The notes under the pieces: generated by a model
Seen by the model: the letters and a program-made list of their open reading frames with translations, nothing else
Told to the model about the DNA's origin: nothing
The model's database searches: none
Shown here: piece by piece, positions 51,346 to 60,231 of the stretch
How positions within the stretch are numbered: position 1 is the stretch's first letter
Layout: each line of letters begins with the position of its first letter
Position numbers and translations under genes: made by a program
Assembly (NCBI RefSeq): GCF_003290185.1
Contig: NZ_QNFY01000001.1
Coordinates: 186,001-250,000 of the forward strand
Length of the DNA: 64,000 nt
Reading direction: 5' to 3'
Source of the DNA: Chryseobacterium lathyri
GTDB taxonomy: Bacteria; Bacteroidota; Bacteroidia; Flavobacteriales; Weeksellaceae

Positions 51346-53127
51346 CTAATAAGCTCCTTTACCGATATAGTGTGCGGCAACTTTTTCAGTTAAAGCCACT
51401 ACATTCGGATGATTGGTATATTTCGTGAACCTTCTCAGACCTGAAAGCATCATTCTCTGTTCATCACCTTCCGCGAAAGAAACAATTCCTTCTTTAGCCG
51501 CTGCGATGATCTTTTCAACAGCTTTGTAAAGGTTAAGCTGTGCCATTGCTGCTTCTACAGAATCAGCAGAGAAATGTTTCTCAGCTCTTAAAATAGCAGA
51601 TTCTGCCATATAAAGTTGATTAAGGATTTCAGAAGCATTCAGTAATAAATGCTGTTGTTTTTCAATATCCATCATGTATTTCTGAAGAGCAGCTCCGGAA
51701 ACCATAAGAAATACTTTCTTAAGGTTAGCGATAATCGCTTTTTCTTCAGCCATGAATGCTGAGTAATCTGGAACATCAAATGAAGGAATCCCCATCAGTT
51801 CTTTGCTGATCGCCATTGCAGGAGAAAGCAGATCCAATTCTCCTTTCATTGCTTTTTTAATCAACATTCCAACTGCTAAAAGACGGTTGATCTCGTTGGT
51901 ACCCTCATAGATTCTTGCAATTCTTGAATCTCTCCAGGCCGCTTCCATCGGCATATCTTCAGAGAATCCCATTCCTCCGTACACCTGGATTCCTTCATCG
52001 GCAGTATGTTGTGTTAAATCTGAAACGAAAACTTTCAGGATAGAAGCTTCCACAGCAAATTCCTCAACACCTTTTAATTCAGCCTGCTGATGGTTCATTC
52101 CACCGGCAACCAATTCGTTGATCTTATCTTCAACATCTTTTGCCGCTCTGTAAGAACCAGCTTCAGCAACGAAAATTCCAGTTGCCATTTCTGCCAGTTT
52201 CTTTCTGATTGCTCCGAAAGTGGAGATAGAAACTCCAAACTGTTTTCTTTCGTTAGAATATTGAAGAGAGTGGTTTAAGATTCTTCTCTGTCCGTCAAGG
52301 TTGGCAGCTGCCAGCTTAATTCTTCCGACATTCAAAGCATTCAGAGCGATTTTGAAACCGTTGTTTCTTTCACCTAAAAGATTTTCAACAGGAACTTTCA
52401 TGTCATTAAAGAAAACCTGTCTTGTAGAAGACGAGCGAATTCCCAGTTTATGCTCTTCTTCACCGAAAGAAAGCCCTTCAGTTCCTTCTTTTTCTACGAT
52501 GAAACCGGTGATGTTTTTGTCATCATCAATTTTAGCAAAGACAATAAAGATTTCTGCAAAACCTGCATTGGAAATCCACATTTTTTGCCCGTTGATGATA
52601 TAATGTTTCCCGTCTTCGGAAAGTTTTGCTCTTGTTTTTCCTGAATTGGCATCAGAACCAGCATCAGGCTCAGTCAGACAGTATGCTCCGAATTTTGTAC
52701 CTGTTGCCAGATCCGGAAGGTATTTTTTCTTTTGCTCTTCTGTACCATACAATAGGATAGGAAGGGTTCCGATGCCCGTGTGAGCTCCATAAGCTGTAGC
52801 TAATGAACCATTTGCTCCTGAGCAGTAATCACATGCCAGCATGGTATTCACGAATCCCATTCCAAGACCACCGTATTCCTCAGGAACAGCAACTCCTAGA
52901 AGTCCCATTTCGCCCAACTGACGCATTTTTTCCTCAGTTAAAGCATAATCTTTTTTCTCAAATCTTTCTTTTTGAGGAATTACTTCTCTGTCGATAAATT
53001 CTTTCGCAGAATCACGAAGCATTTTTTGTTCCTCTGAAAGTTCTTCAAGAGTGAAAATATCATTTGCAGGAATTTCCTTTATAAGGAATTCACCTCCCTT
53101 CAGTGTTTTATTAAGTGTATTACTCAT
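51346..53127 (-). CDS. Acyl-CoA dehydrogenase family protein
   Basis: The 593-aa protein is of the long acyl-CoA dehydrogenase type, with an added C-terminal helical part of about 170 residues. FAD and substrate segments are intact: YCLTEPDAGSDA, KMWISNAGFA, and the ARIYEGTNEINR region that includes the expected catalytic Glu position; QVYGGMGFSEDMP is also present. It catalyses the first step of beta-oxidation. It is the last gene of the operon marR-fadB-like-thiolase. A four-helix-bundle gene sits between it and the thiolase gene. Confidence 0.94.
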   Translation of the reverse strand: MSNTLNKTLKGGEFLIKEIPANDIFTLEELSEEQKMLRDSAKEFIDREVIPQKERFEKKDYALTEEKMRQLGEMGLLGVAVPEEYGGLGMGFVNTMLACDYCSGANGSLATAYGAHTGIGTLPILLYGTEEQKKKYLPDLATGTKFGAYCLTEPDAGSDANSGKTRAKLSEDGKHYIINGQKMWISNAGFAEIFIVFAKIDDDKNITGFIVEKEGTEGLSFGEEEHKLGIRSSSTRQVFFNDMKVPVENLLGERNNGFKIALNALNVGRIKLAAANLDGQRRILNHSLQYSNERKQFGVSISTFGAIRKKLAEMATGIFVAEAGSYRAAKDVEDKINELVAGGMNHQQAELKGVEEFAVEASILKVFVSDLTQHTADEGIQVYGGMGFSEDMPMEAAWRDSRIARIYEGTNEINRLLAVGMLIKKAMKGELDLLSPAMAISKELMGIPSFDVPDYSAFMAEEKAIIANLKKVFLMVSGAALQKYMMDIEKQQHLLLNASEILNQLYMAESAILRAEKHFSADSVEAAMAQLNLYKAVEKIIAAAKEGIVSFAEGDEQRMMLSGLRRFTKYTNHPNVVALTEKVAAHYIGKGAY

Positions 53128-53135
53128 TATTTTAT

Positions 53136-53174
53136 GATTTTAAATTTTAGATTATAAATTTTAAATTATTGATT
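53136..53174. repeat. Left AT-rich flank of four-helix-bundle cassette A
   Basis: It contains ATTATAAATTTTA, which recurs in inverted orientation in the right flank. See the finding on the cassette. Confidence 0.5.
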
Positions 53175-53179
53175 CTCTG

Positions 53180-53536
53180 TTATAAATTTTCGGATGAAGT
53201 TTTGATGATTTTGGTCAAAATATTAATAATACTTTCAATTTCTTTCAAATAAGAGTCTATTTCAATTTGAACTAAATTTGAAGATTGATAAAGTCTTAGC
53301 CAATACTTTGTTTCTCGTGCTTCTTTGTTGGCTATAGAAAGTTTTGAGATAAAATCTTTTTTAGATTGTGCAGCAATTGCTTCTTCCACATTTGCGCCAA
53401 TTGAAGTTCCACAGCGAAGAATTTGTTTAGATAAAATGAATTCATTCTGAGATTTACATTGAGTATAAAATTTAATTATTCTTAAAGCAAAGTCAAAAGT
53501 TTTTATCTGAATCAAATTGTCTTCTTTGAAACTCAT
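53180..53536 (-). CDS. Four-helix-bundle (S23/IVP-like) protein A
   Basis: The 118-aa protein matches the TIGR02436-type family: LRIIKFYTQCKS, LRCGTSIGANVEEA in the second helix, SKLSIANKEARETKYWLRLY, and a C-terminal EIESIINILTKIIKTS. The family is related in fold to the Avd accessory protein of diversity-generating retroelements and to proteins encoded in 23S rRNA intervening sequences; its function is unknown. It lies in the gap between the thiolase and acyl-CoA dehydrogenase genes, between AT-rich inverted flanks. Confidence 0.9.
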   Translation of the reverse strand: MSFKEDNLIQIKTFDFALRIIKFYTQCKSQNEFILSKQILRCGTSIGANVEEAIAAQSKKDFISKLSIANKEARETKYWLRLYQSSNLVQIEIDSYLKEIESIINILTKIIKTSSENL

Positions 53537-53540
53537 TTCA

Positions 53541-53574
53541 TCTAAAATTTATAATTTAAAATCTATAATTAATT
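53541..53574. repeat. Right AT-rich flank of four-helix-bundle cassette A
   Basis: Its complement reads TATAGATTTTAAATTATAAA onward, which matches the left flank. It abuts and slightly overlaps the end of the thiolase gene. Confidence 0.5.
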
Positions 53575-54751
53575 AAAGAAGTTCGAAAATACTTGCTGCT
53601 CCCTGTCCTGTACCCACGCACATAGAAACCATTCCGTACTTGTTGCCGCGTCTTCTCATTTCATCAAGAAGCTGAACGGTCAGTTTTGTTCCGGTACACC
53701 CAAGGGGGTGGCCAAGAGCGATAGCACCTCCGTTGACATTTAGGATATCAGGATTTAGGCCTAATTCCTTTTTGATCGCTACAGACTGTGATGCAAATGC
53801 TTCGTTCAATTCAATTAATTCAATATCTTTTAATTCAAGACCGGCTTGTTTTAAAGCTTTTGGAATCGCATAAATCGGTCCCATACCCATGATTCTAGGC
53901 TCAAGACCTGCTGCAGCATAAGCCATTAATCTTGCTTCCGGCTCAAGACCTAATTCTTTTACCATTTCTTCGCTCATAACCATTACGAAAGCAGCTCCGT
54001 CACTCATCTGGGATGAATTTCCGGCTGTTACACTTCCTCCGTTCGCGAATACGGGTCTCAGTTTAGCAAGACCTTCCAGAGAAGTATCTTTTCTTGGTCC
54101 TTCGTCTACAGAGAAATCAAACTTTTTAGACTGCATTTTCTGGTTTTCATCCAGGAAATTATATTCTACAGGAATTGAAACGATCTGATTGGCAAATTTT
54201 CCTTCTGCATTAGCTTTCAAAGCTTTCATATGGGATTCAAATGCGAACTGATCCTGTTCTTCTCTTGTAATATTATATTGCTTGGCTACTTCTTCAGCAG
54301 TATAGCCCATTCCCCAGTAATAATCAGGGTTCGTTTTGGCAATATCCGTTTCCGGAACCGGCTTGTAACCTCCCATCGGGATATAGGACATAGATTCTGT
54401 ACCTCCTGCGATGATACAGTCTGCCATTCCTGCCTGGATCTTTGCCGAAGCAATAGCGATAGCTTCACTTCCTGATGCACAGTATCTGTTAACAGTAACT
54501 CCCGGAACCTTATCGGTATTTAATCCCATTAAAGAAATTAAACGGGCAACGTTTAAACCCTGTTCTGCTTCAGGCATTGCGTTTCCTACGATAAGGTCGT
54601 CAATTCTGTTTTTATCTAATTGTGGTAGCTCAGCCATTAATTTTTCAATAACTGTAGCGGCCATCACGTCGGGTCTTGTAAATCTTAAACTTCCTTTTGG
54701 AGCTTTTCCTACGGCAGTTCTGAAACCCTTTACTATATATGCTTGTTTCAT
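53573..54751 (-). CDS. fadA: Acetyl-CoA C-acyltransferase (thiolase)
   Basis: The 392-aa thiolase has the three active-site elements: the nucleophile Cys in NRYCASGSEA, His in NGGAIALGHPLGCTG and the C-terminal Cys in CVGTGQGAA. It cleaves 3-ketoacyl-CoA to acetyl-CoA and the shortened acyl-CoA. It is downstream of the fadB-like gene, as in other trifunctional-type operons, although a four-helix-bundle gene intervenes. Confidence 0.95.
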   Translation of the reverse strand: MKQAYIVKGFRTAVGKAPKGSLRFTRPDVMAATVIEKLMAELPQLDKNRIDDLIVGNAMPEAEQGLNVARLISLMGLNTDKVPGVTVNRYCASGSEAIAIASAKIQAGMADCIIAGGTESMSYIPMGGYKPVPETDIAKTNPDYYWGMGYTAEEVAKQYNITREEQDQFAFESHMKALKANAEGKFANQIVSIPVEYNFLDENQKMQSKKFDFSVDEGPRKDTSLEGLAKLRPVFANGGSVTAGNSSQMSDGAAFVMVMSEEMVKELGLEPEARLMAYAAAGLEPRIMGMGPIYAIPKALKQAGLELKDIELIELNEAFASQSVAIKKELGLNPDILNVNGGAIALGHPLGCTGTKLTVQLLDEMRRRGNKYGMVSMCVGTGQGAASIFELL

Positions 54752-54798
54752 AAATTGTATAATGTATTAATGTATAATGTACAATGTATTTTAAAGTG
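54752..54798. repeat. Left AT-rich flank of four-helix-bundle cassette B
   Basis: It is made of short TGTATAATGTA-type repeats (three or four copies) and has an imperfect inverted counterpart at 55153-55199. Confidence 0.45.
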
Positions 54799-55152
54799 TT
54801 AACTTGAATAAACTTGTTTCAGTTTAATAATCATATTTTGTATATACTGTATTTCAGGAAGTGTTTTTTGAAATCTGTCTTCCGGAAGAAACTCACATTC
54901 TTTTGCAATTATAATTTGAGTTTCAAATTCAAATGAAGAACCCAATGCAATATTCAGAAAATGTGAAAATTGAGGCTTGGTATCTCTTCCCGCGCCTTCC
55001 GCTATGTTAGAAGGAATGGAATATAAACATCTTCTTGATTGGGAAGTAAGTCCAAATAATTCATCTTTTGGAAATTCCTTTGAAAAGAAATAATACGTTT
55101 TACAAAGTTGAATTGATTTTTTCCAAACTTCAAGCTGTCTGAAATCATGCAT
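54799..55152 (-). CDS. Four-helix-bundle (S23/IVP-like) protein B
   Basis: The 117-aa protein begins MHDFRQLEVWKKSIQLCK, with the family motif SRRCLYSIPSNIAEGAGRD and FSHFLNIALGSSFEFETQIIIA. It is clearly the same fold as protein A but belongs to a different subfamily (they share few residues). The function is unknown. It lies between the fadB-like and thiolase genes with AT-rich inverted flanks. Confidence 0.9.
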   Translation of the reverse strand: MHDFRQLEVWKKSIQLCKTYYFFSKEFPKDELFGLTSQSRRCLYSIPSNIAEGAGRDTKPQFSHFLNIALGSSFEFETQIIIAKECEFLPEDRFQKTLPEIQYIQNMIIKLKQVYSS

Positions 55153-55199
55153 GTTAAAAATACTTTTTACGTTAATACTTTTTACATTTTACAGAAAAA
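55153..55199. repeat. Right AT-rich flank of four-helix-bundle cassette B
   Basis: Its complement reads TGTAAAATGTAAAAAGTATT, similar to the left flank with gaps. It runs up to the stop codon of the fadB-like gene. Confidence 0.45.
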
Positions 55200-57593
55200 T
55201 TAGTTTCTCAACGGTTTTCCATTCTGCAGCATGTACTGAATTCTCTCTAGCGTCTTTCTCTCCCCACAAAGCTGAAGGAATGTTTCTCTTTCAAGATTTA
55301 ATAGATATTGTTCAGTTACGACAGTTGGTTCGGAAAGATTTCCTCCTACCATAACGTTCGCCAGTTTGTCTGCAATTTTTTTGTCGTGCTCAGAGATGAA
55401 CTTTCCGGTAAGCATCTGATCTGTTCCTACGTAGAACATTCCTAAGGCATCTTTCCCAAGAACTTTTACTTTCTGTTCAATAGGCTGTGTATAACCTTGC
55501 TCTGCCAATAGTTTTGCAACCTTTTTAGCTTCGGCGATCTGTCTGTTTTTGCTTACGGATACAATATCTTTTCCTTTTTCAAGAATTCCCATATCATAGG
55601 CTTCATAAGCGGAAGTGGCTACTTTACCCATTGCGATATTCATGAATGCTTCACGAAGTCTGTTATTTTTAACGTCATCGCTGTGGAATTCTCTGGAAGT
55701 TCTCAAGGTAAGTTCTTTAGTACCACCACCACCAGGAATTACTCCAACTCCGGTTTCTACCAATCCGATATAAGTTTCTGCTGCCGCAACCACTCTGTCT
55801 GCATGCATAGTCATTTCGCAACCACCACCAAGCGTCATTCCGTGAGGGGCAACCACTACAGGAATAGAGGAGTAGCGTACTCTCATCATCGATTTCTGGA
55901 AATAGGCGATAGCCATATTCAGATCATCCCAGTCTTGTTCGATAGCCATCATCAGGATCATAGCAAGGTTGGCTCCTACAGAAAAGTTTGTTCCCTGGTT
56001 TCCAACAACCAATCCATCGTATTCTTTTTCTGCTAAATCAATGGCTCTGTTTAGTCCGTCAAGAACTTCGCCTCCAAGAGAGTTCATTTTTGAGCGGATC
56101 TCAAAGTTGATGATACCATCACCAAGATATTCGATAGCAGCTCCTGAGTTGCTCCAAAGTGTTTTGTTCTTTCTGATATTGTCTAAGATAATAAAGGCAT
56201 CCTGCCCAGGAATTTTGTTGTATTCTCCTGAGTTTTTATCCACGAAGATGCTTTGACCTTCATCATTAACTTTATAGAAAGTTTCTACATTTTTAACCCA
56301 ATCGGAAACTTCATAGCCTGCGTCTTTTGCTAATTCTATACCTTTCTGAACACCTACGGCATCCCAGATTTCAAACGGGCCGTTTTCCCAGCCGAAACCA
56401 GCTCTCATGGCATCATCAATCTTATAGATTTCATCAGAGATTTCCGGAACTTTATGAGAAACGTAAGCGAACAGGGCACCTAAAGATTTTCTGTATAATT
56501 CGCCGGCCTTATCTTTTCCACCAATTAAAACTTTGAATCTGTCAATTGGCTTGTCTATATTTTTAGTTAATTCTAAAGTAGGGAAAGAAGATTTTCCCTG
56601 AAGCTCGTATTCTAATGTATCAAGGTTTAATCCGTGGATCTCAGATTTTCCTTCTGCATTTTTCACTTTTTTGTAGAATCCCTGTTCCGTTTTAGAACCC
56701 AGCCATTTATTATCCATCATTTTCTGGATATAATTAGGAAGGGCAAAAACATCATTGAAATTATTGGCTTCAGCACCGCTCTGACGAACGCCGTTAGCTA
56801 CCATTACCAAGGTGTCAAGGCCTACCACATCAGCTGTTCTGAATGTTGCAGATTTTGGACGTCCGATGACAGGACCTGTTAATTTATCAACTTCAGAAAC
56901 CGTCAATCCTAATTTCTGCACGTTGTGAAGAAGATCCATCATCGAGAAAACTCCGATCCTGTTGGCGATAAAAGCTGGAGTATCTTTAGCTAAAACGGTA
57001 GTTTTTCCTAAGAATTTAGCTCCATAAGTCATGTAGAAATCTACAATTTCCGGATCTGTATCATTTGTTGGTATAATCTCTAAAAGAGGAAGGTACCTTA
57101 CCGGGTTGAAGAAGTGTGTTCCCGCAAAATATTTTTTGAAATCATCGCTTCTTCCTTCCGTTAAGAAATGGATAGGAATTCCCGATGTATTAGAAGAAAT
57201 TAATGTTCCCGGCTTTCTGAACTGTTCAATTTTTTCATAAACAGATTTCTTAATGTCAAGCTTTTCAACGACTACCTCAATGATCCAGTCTGTATTCTTG
57301 ATGTTTTTAAGATCATCATCGAAGTTACCTACTTTAATTCTATCTGCAAATTTCGGAGAATAGAGAAGGGCAGGACTTGCTTTTTTCAGTTTTTCAAAGT
57401 TTTCAGAAGCAATTCTGTTTCTTACCACCTTGTCATCTTTGGTCAAACCTTTTTTTTGTTCAGCTTCCGTCAGTTCAAAAGGAACGATATCCAAAAGAGA
57501 CACCTCCACACCAATGTTGGCGAAATGTGCCGCAATACCGCTGCCCATAATTCCTGAACCAAGAACCGTTACATGTTTGATTCTTCTTTTCAT
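55200..57593 (-). CDS. fadB: 3-hydroxyacyl-CoA dehydrogenase/enoyl-CoA hydratase fusion
   Basis: The 797-aa protein starts with a 3-hydroxyacyl-CoA dehydrogenase Rossmann motif (VLGSGIMGSGIAAHFA) and the dehydrogenase catalytic His in HFFNPVRYLPL. A crotonase domain occupies about 500-700 (NQGTNFSVGANL, VVAPHGMTLGGGCEM, GLVETGVGVIPGGGGT with the oxyanion and Glu positions). This order, dehydrogenase first, is opposite to E. coli FadB and usual in Bacteroidota and Chlorobi. It performs hydration and NAD-dependent oxidation in beta-oxidation. Confidence 0.95.
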   Translation of the reverse strand: MKRRIKHVTVLGSGIMGSGIAAHFANIGVEVSLLDIVPFELTEAEQKKGLTKDDKVVRNRIASENFEKLKKASPALLYSPKFADRIKVGNFDDDLKNIKNTDWIIEVVVEKLDIKKSVYEKIEQFRKPGTLISSNTSGIPIHFLTEGRSDDFKKYFAGTHFFNPVRYLPLLEIIPTNDTDPEIVDFYMTYGAKFLGKTTVLAKDTPAFIANRIGVFSMMDLLHNVQKLGLTVSEVDKLTGPVIGRPKSATFRTADVVGLDTLVMVANGVRQSGAEANNFNDVFALPNYIQKMMDNKWLGSKTEQGFYKKVKNAEGKSEIHGLNLDTLEYELQGKSSFPTLELTKNIDKPIDRFKVLIGGKDKAGELYRKSLGALFAYVSHKVPEISDEIYKIDDAMRAGFGWENGPFEIWDAVGVQKGIELAKDAGYEVSDWVKNVETFYKVNDEGQSIFVDKNSGEYNKIPGQDAFIILDNIRKNKTLWSNSGAAIEYLGDGIINFEIRSKMNSLGGEVLDGLNRAIDLAEKEYDGLVVGNQGTNFSVGANLAMILMMAIEQDWDDLNMAIAYFQKSMMRVRYSSIPVVVAPHGMTLGGGCEMTMHADRVVAAAETYIGLVETGVGVIPGGGGTKELTLRTSREFHSDDVKNNRLREAFMNIAMGKVATSAYEAYDMGILEKGKDIVSVSKNRQIAEAKKVAKLLAEQGYTQPIEQKVKVLGKDALGMFYVGTDQMLTGKFISEHDKKIADKLANVMVGGNLSEPTVVTEQYLLNLERETFLQLCGERKTLERIQYMLQNGKPLRN

Positions 57594-57599
57594 TATAAT

Positions 57600-58064
57600 T
57601 TATTTTCTGTTATTTAATAATTCGTTTGCAATTTTCATGATTTCGGACATCACTTCCTTGAAGGTTTCAATTTTCTCAGGAGCAATTTTTTCCATCACTT
57701 TTTTGTTAAAATTGACGACCACTTCTTTGGACATATTCCTTGAATTCAGACCTTTATCCGTAAGTTTAATGATCACCTCCCTTTTATCGGCAGTCGTCTT
57801 TTCCTTATAGATATATCCGTTGTCTTCCAGAAGTTTAATGATTCTGGTCAAAGAGGTGGGTTCAATAGCCATTTTAGGACCTAAATTGGTACTTCTGGTG
57901 CCTTCCTTGGGGTCAATTTTAAGAAGAGTGAGGGCCTGTACAGCAGTAGAATCATGCTCTTGGGCAAGTTCTGTGTACATTTTTGAAACAGCCAACCAGG
58001 TCTGCTTTAAAACTAAATCTACGTTTTCTATTTTTTCTTTATTATTATCCATCATTCTATCCAC
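57600..58064 (-). CDS. MarR-family repressor of the beta-oxidation operon
   Basis: The 154-aa protein has a MarR winged helix: YTELAQEHDSTAVQALTLL, the recognition part ALKIAIEPTSLTRIIKLLEDN-like (here MAIEPTSLTRIIKLLEDNGY) and the wing KTTADKREVIIKLTDKG, with terminal dimerisation helices. It is the first gene of the operon, six bases before the fadB-like gene. Two near-identical palindromes lie just upstream, so autoregulation through acyl-CoA or a fatty acid ligand is likely. An alternative start is the second Met of MDRMM. Confidence 0.93.
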   Translation of the reverse strand: MDRMMDNNKEKIENVDLVLKQTWLAVSKMYTELAQEHDSTAVQALTLLKIDPKEGTRSTNLGPKMAIEPTSLTRIIKLLEDNGYIYKEKTTADKREVIIKLTDKGLNSRNMSKEVVVNFNKKVMEKIAPEKIETFKEVMSEIMKIANELLNNRK

Positions 58065-58091
58065 TAATGGTGTTACCCAAATTTAGTAAAT

Positions 58092-58107
58092 ATTATGCAT
58101 GCATAGT
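58092..58107. promoter_or_regulatory. Operator candidate 1 for the MarR-family regulator
   Basis: ATTATGCATGCATAGT is a palindrome with one mismatch, about 28 bp upstream of the marR ATG. Confidence 0.75.
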
Positions 58108-58172
58108 ATTTATTAACGTTAAATTTTGTTAATTAACTGATAGTAAATGGATTAAATTGTATGATTAGCATA

Positions 58173-58192
58173 ATACTATGCATGCATAGTAT
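58173..58192. promoter_or_regulatory. Operator candidate 2 for the MarR-family regulator
   Basis: ATACTATGCATGCATAGTAT is a perfect 20-bp palindrome. It shares the TATGCATGCATA core with operator 1, and the centres lie 83 bp apart, close to eight helical turns. Confidence 0.8.
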
Positions 58193-58218
58193 ATGAAATA
58201 CGTAACAGAAATGCTGTA

Positions 58219-59142
58219 TTAGTGAATGTTTTTAATGAAATCAACTATTTCTTCAAAGGATTCGTATTGTTGATTAGAAGTGTCGGTGAGAATTCCCCAA
58301 AAACCGTTCTTATATTCAAAATGCAGGGCAGAAAGGTCTTTTTCGAAGTTTTTCTGCAGTAAAGAATAAAGCATTTCCTTGTGAACCTGCGGTGCATTAA
58401 TAGAAGGCGGAACAAAATTCTCATTCACCTGAAACAATGAAACATTGGTAAGTTCATCATGCTGAAGCAGTACATCTTCTACAAGTCCGGAAAAAAGGTG
58501 ATTATCCTTTACATACCATATTTTGTCTGCAAATTCTTTGGCCAGTCGCCAGTCGTGGGAAGAGAATAATATGATTTTATGCTGCTCCTTGGCCAGTCTG
58601 CGAAGGGTTTTTAAGATGATGAGTTTATTTTTTTCATCAAGATGGGTTGTCGGCTCATCAAGAATAACAACAGGAGAATTCTGAGCGATAGCCCGGCCTA
58701 TAAATGCTTTCTGCAAATTACCATCCGAAAGGTTTTTAAGAAGAGTGTGTCTGTATTGAGCAAGATCCAATTCGTCTATGATATGGGAAATTTCCTCCCT
58801 GTCTTCTTTTTTAAGCTCGAAATAAAAAGGGTAATAGATGTATTTTCCTAATGAAATAAGGTCTTCAACAGTATGATGTTGCGGAACATTTGATTTTGAG
58901 AAAACAACAGCAATATTTTCCGCAGTTTCTTTAACGGAAAGGTCTTTTATATTTTTATGATTAATTAAAATTTCTCCGCCTAAAAGAGAGATCTGATTTA
59001 GAATGGATTTGATAAGCGTTGTTTTTCCTACACCGTTATTACCAATCAAAAGACACACATCACCCAGTTTCAAATCTGCATAAGCATTTGAAATTAAAGT
59101 TTTATCGTAGCCTATATTAGCTTGTTTGATTTGTAGGAACAT
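58219..59142 (-). CDS. Iron-chelate/cobalamin-type ABC transporter ATPase
   Basis: The 307-aa protein has Walker A GNNGVGKTT, the Q-loop in VVFSKSNVPQHHTVED, signature LSDGNLQKAFIGRA (LSDGN in place of LSGGE), Walker B VVILDEPTTHLDE and the H-loop FSSHDW. It is close to FecE/FhuC/BtuD in length up to about 215, then has an extra C-terminal part of about 90 residues, EKDLSALHFEYKNGFWGIL, of unknown role. The permease gene lies just upstream on the same strand. The substrate-binding protein gene is not in view. Confidence 0.88.
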   Translation of the reverse strand: MFLQIKQANIGYDKTLISNAYADLKLGDVCLLIGNNGVGKTTLIKSILNQISLLGGEILINHKNIKDLSVKETAENIAVVFSKSNVPQHHTVEDLISLGKYIYYPFYFELKKEDREEISHIIDELDLAQYRHTLLKNLSDGNLQKAFIGRAIAQNSPVVILDEPTTHLDEKNKLIILKTLRRLAKEQHKIILFSSHDWRLAKEFADKIWYVKDNHLFSGLVEDVLLQHDELTNVSLFQVNENFVPPSINAPQVHKEMLYSLLQKNFEKDLSALHFEYKNGFWGILTDTSNQQYESFEEIVDFIKNIH

Positions 59143-59237
59143 TGGATATTGATTAATTGCCCAGATGCATTGTTTACAAAAATACTATTTTAAATCTGCT
59201 TGATTAAATTCACAATTTACCATTGACTTATTGACTT

Positions 59238-60209
59238 TTAAATTTTATTCTGCTTCAAAAGCATCAGCAAAATCACCGGTATCCCAAATACAGAGCTTAT
59301 CACATTCATGGGAATCTGGGTTTTTTCTGCTGTAATAGAAAATACCAGCATGATCAGCATTCCGAGAAACATATTCAGGATCCATTGCTGCCATAATTTG
59401 GAAGGGTTATAGATCAGTCTGCAAAAATGCGGAACAATAATTCCGATAAATAAAATAGGTCCCAGAAATGCCGTAATAGAAGCTGAAAGCAGGGAAGAGG
59501 CTGCAATAATAAGGATCTTCAACTGATTAAGATTGACTCCTAAGCTCTGAGCATACGATGTTCCCAATGAATTTCCGATCAATGGCTTTATTGTTTTAAA
59601 ACAGAAAAACACGCCTATAAAAACTAAAATTGATAATACATAAATTTGGTTTCTGGTTACCATATTATTAGCTCCGAAAGACCATAAAATGTAGTTTTTC
59701 AGACTTTGATTTTCTGCATAGAACTGTAATAAAGAAACTACAGCGCCGGCAAATGCCGAAATAAGGAAACCGAATATAATGAGATAAGATTTATCCTGAA
59801 ACTTATTCGACATGGATAGTAAAACCAGCATCAATACAAGGCTTCCTACAATGGCCGAAAGACTGAGGAAACTGTTCTGCAGAAATTCCGGGATTAGAAA
59901 ATCGTGGGAGAAGAAAATATAAAAAGCTACGGATAAGCTGGCTACAGACGTAATTCCTAAAATATCCGGACCGGCCAGAGGATTTTGAAAATATTCCTGC
60001 ATCAGAAAACCGGATGTTGGAATTGATATTCCCGCCAGAAGCATCACCAGTACCCGGTTGATACGAATTTCGGCGATCTGGCTTTGGGCAGAATCCTGAA
60101 AGAAATCCTGAAAGTTTAAATTTAAAAACCCTGTGTTCAGGTTGATCACTGCAGTAAGAATAATAGCAGCCGTCAGCAGTAAACACAGGATTTTGAATTT
60201 TTTTGACAT
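59238..60209 (-). CDS. FecCD-type ABC transporter permease
   Basis: The 323-aa protein has the ten-helix FecCD/BtuC layout with LVMLLAGISIPTSGFLMQ, NPLAGPDILGITSVASLS, SFGANNMVT and FIGIIVPHFCRLI. The family moves ferric siderophores, heme or cobalamin into the cytoplasm with a FecE-type ATPase. The ATPase gene follows after 95 bp. The TonB receptor at 47 kb is a possible but unproven outer-membrane partner. Confidence 0.92.
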   Translation of the reverse strand: MSKKFKILCLLLTAAIILTAVINLNTGFLNLNFQDFFQDSAQSQIAEIRINRVLVMLLAGISIPTSGFLMQEYFQNPLAGPDILGITSVASLSVAFYIFFSHDFLIPEFLQNSFLSLSAIVGSLVLMLVLLSMSNKFQDKSYLIIFGFLISAFAGAVVSLLQFYAENQSLKNYILWSFGANNMVTRNQIYVLSILVFIGVFFCFKTIKPLIGNSLGTSYAQSLGVNLNQLKILIIAASSLLSASITAFLGPILFIGIIVPHFCRLIYNPSKLWQQWILNMFLGMLIMLVFSITAEKTQIPMNVISSVFGIPVILLMLLKQNKI

Positions 60210-60231
60210 GATCAGAAAGAATCTGGATGTT

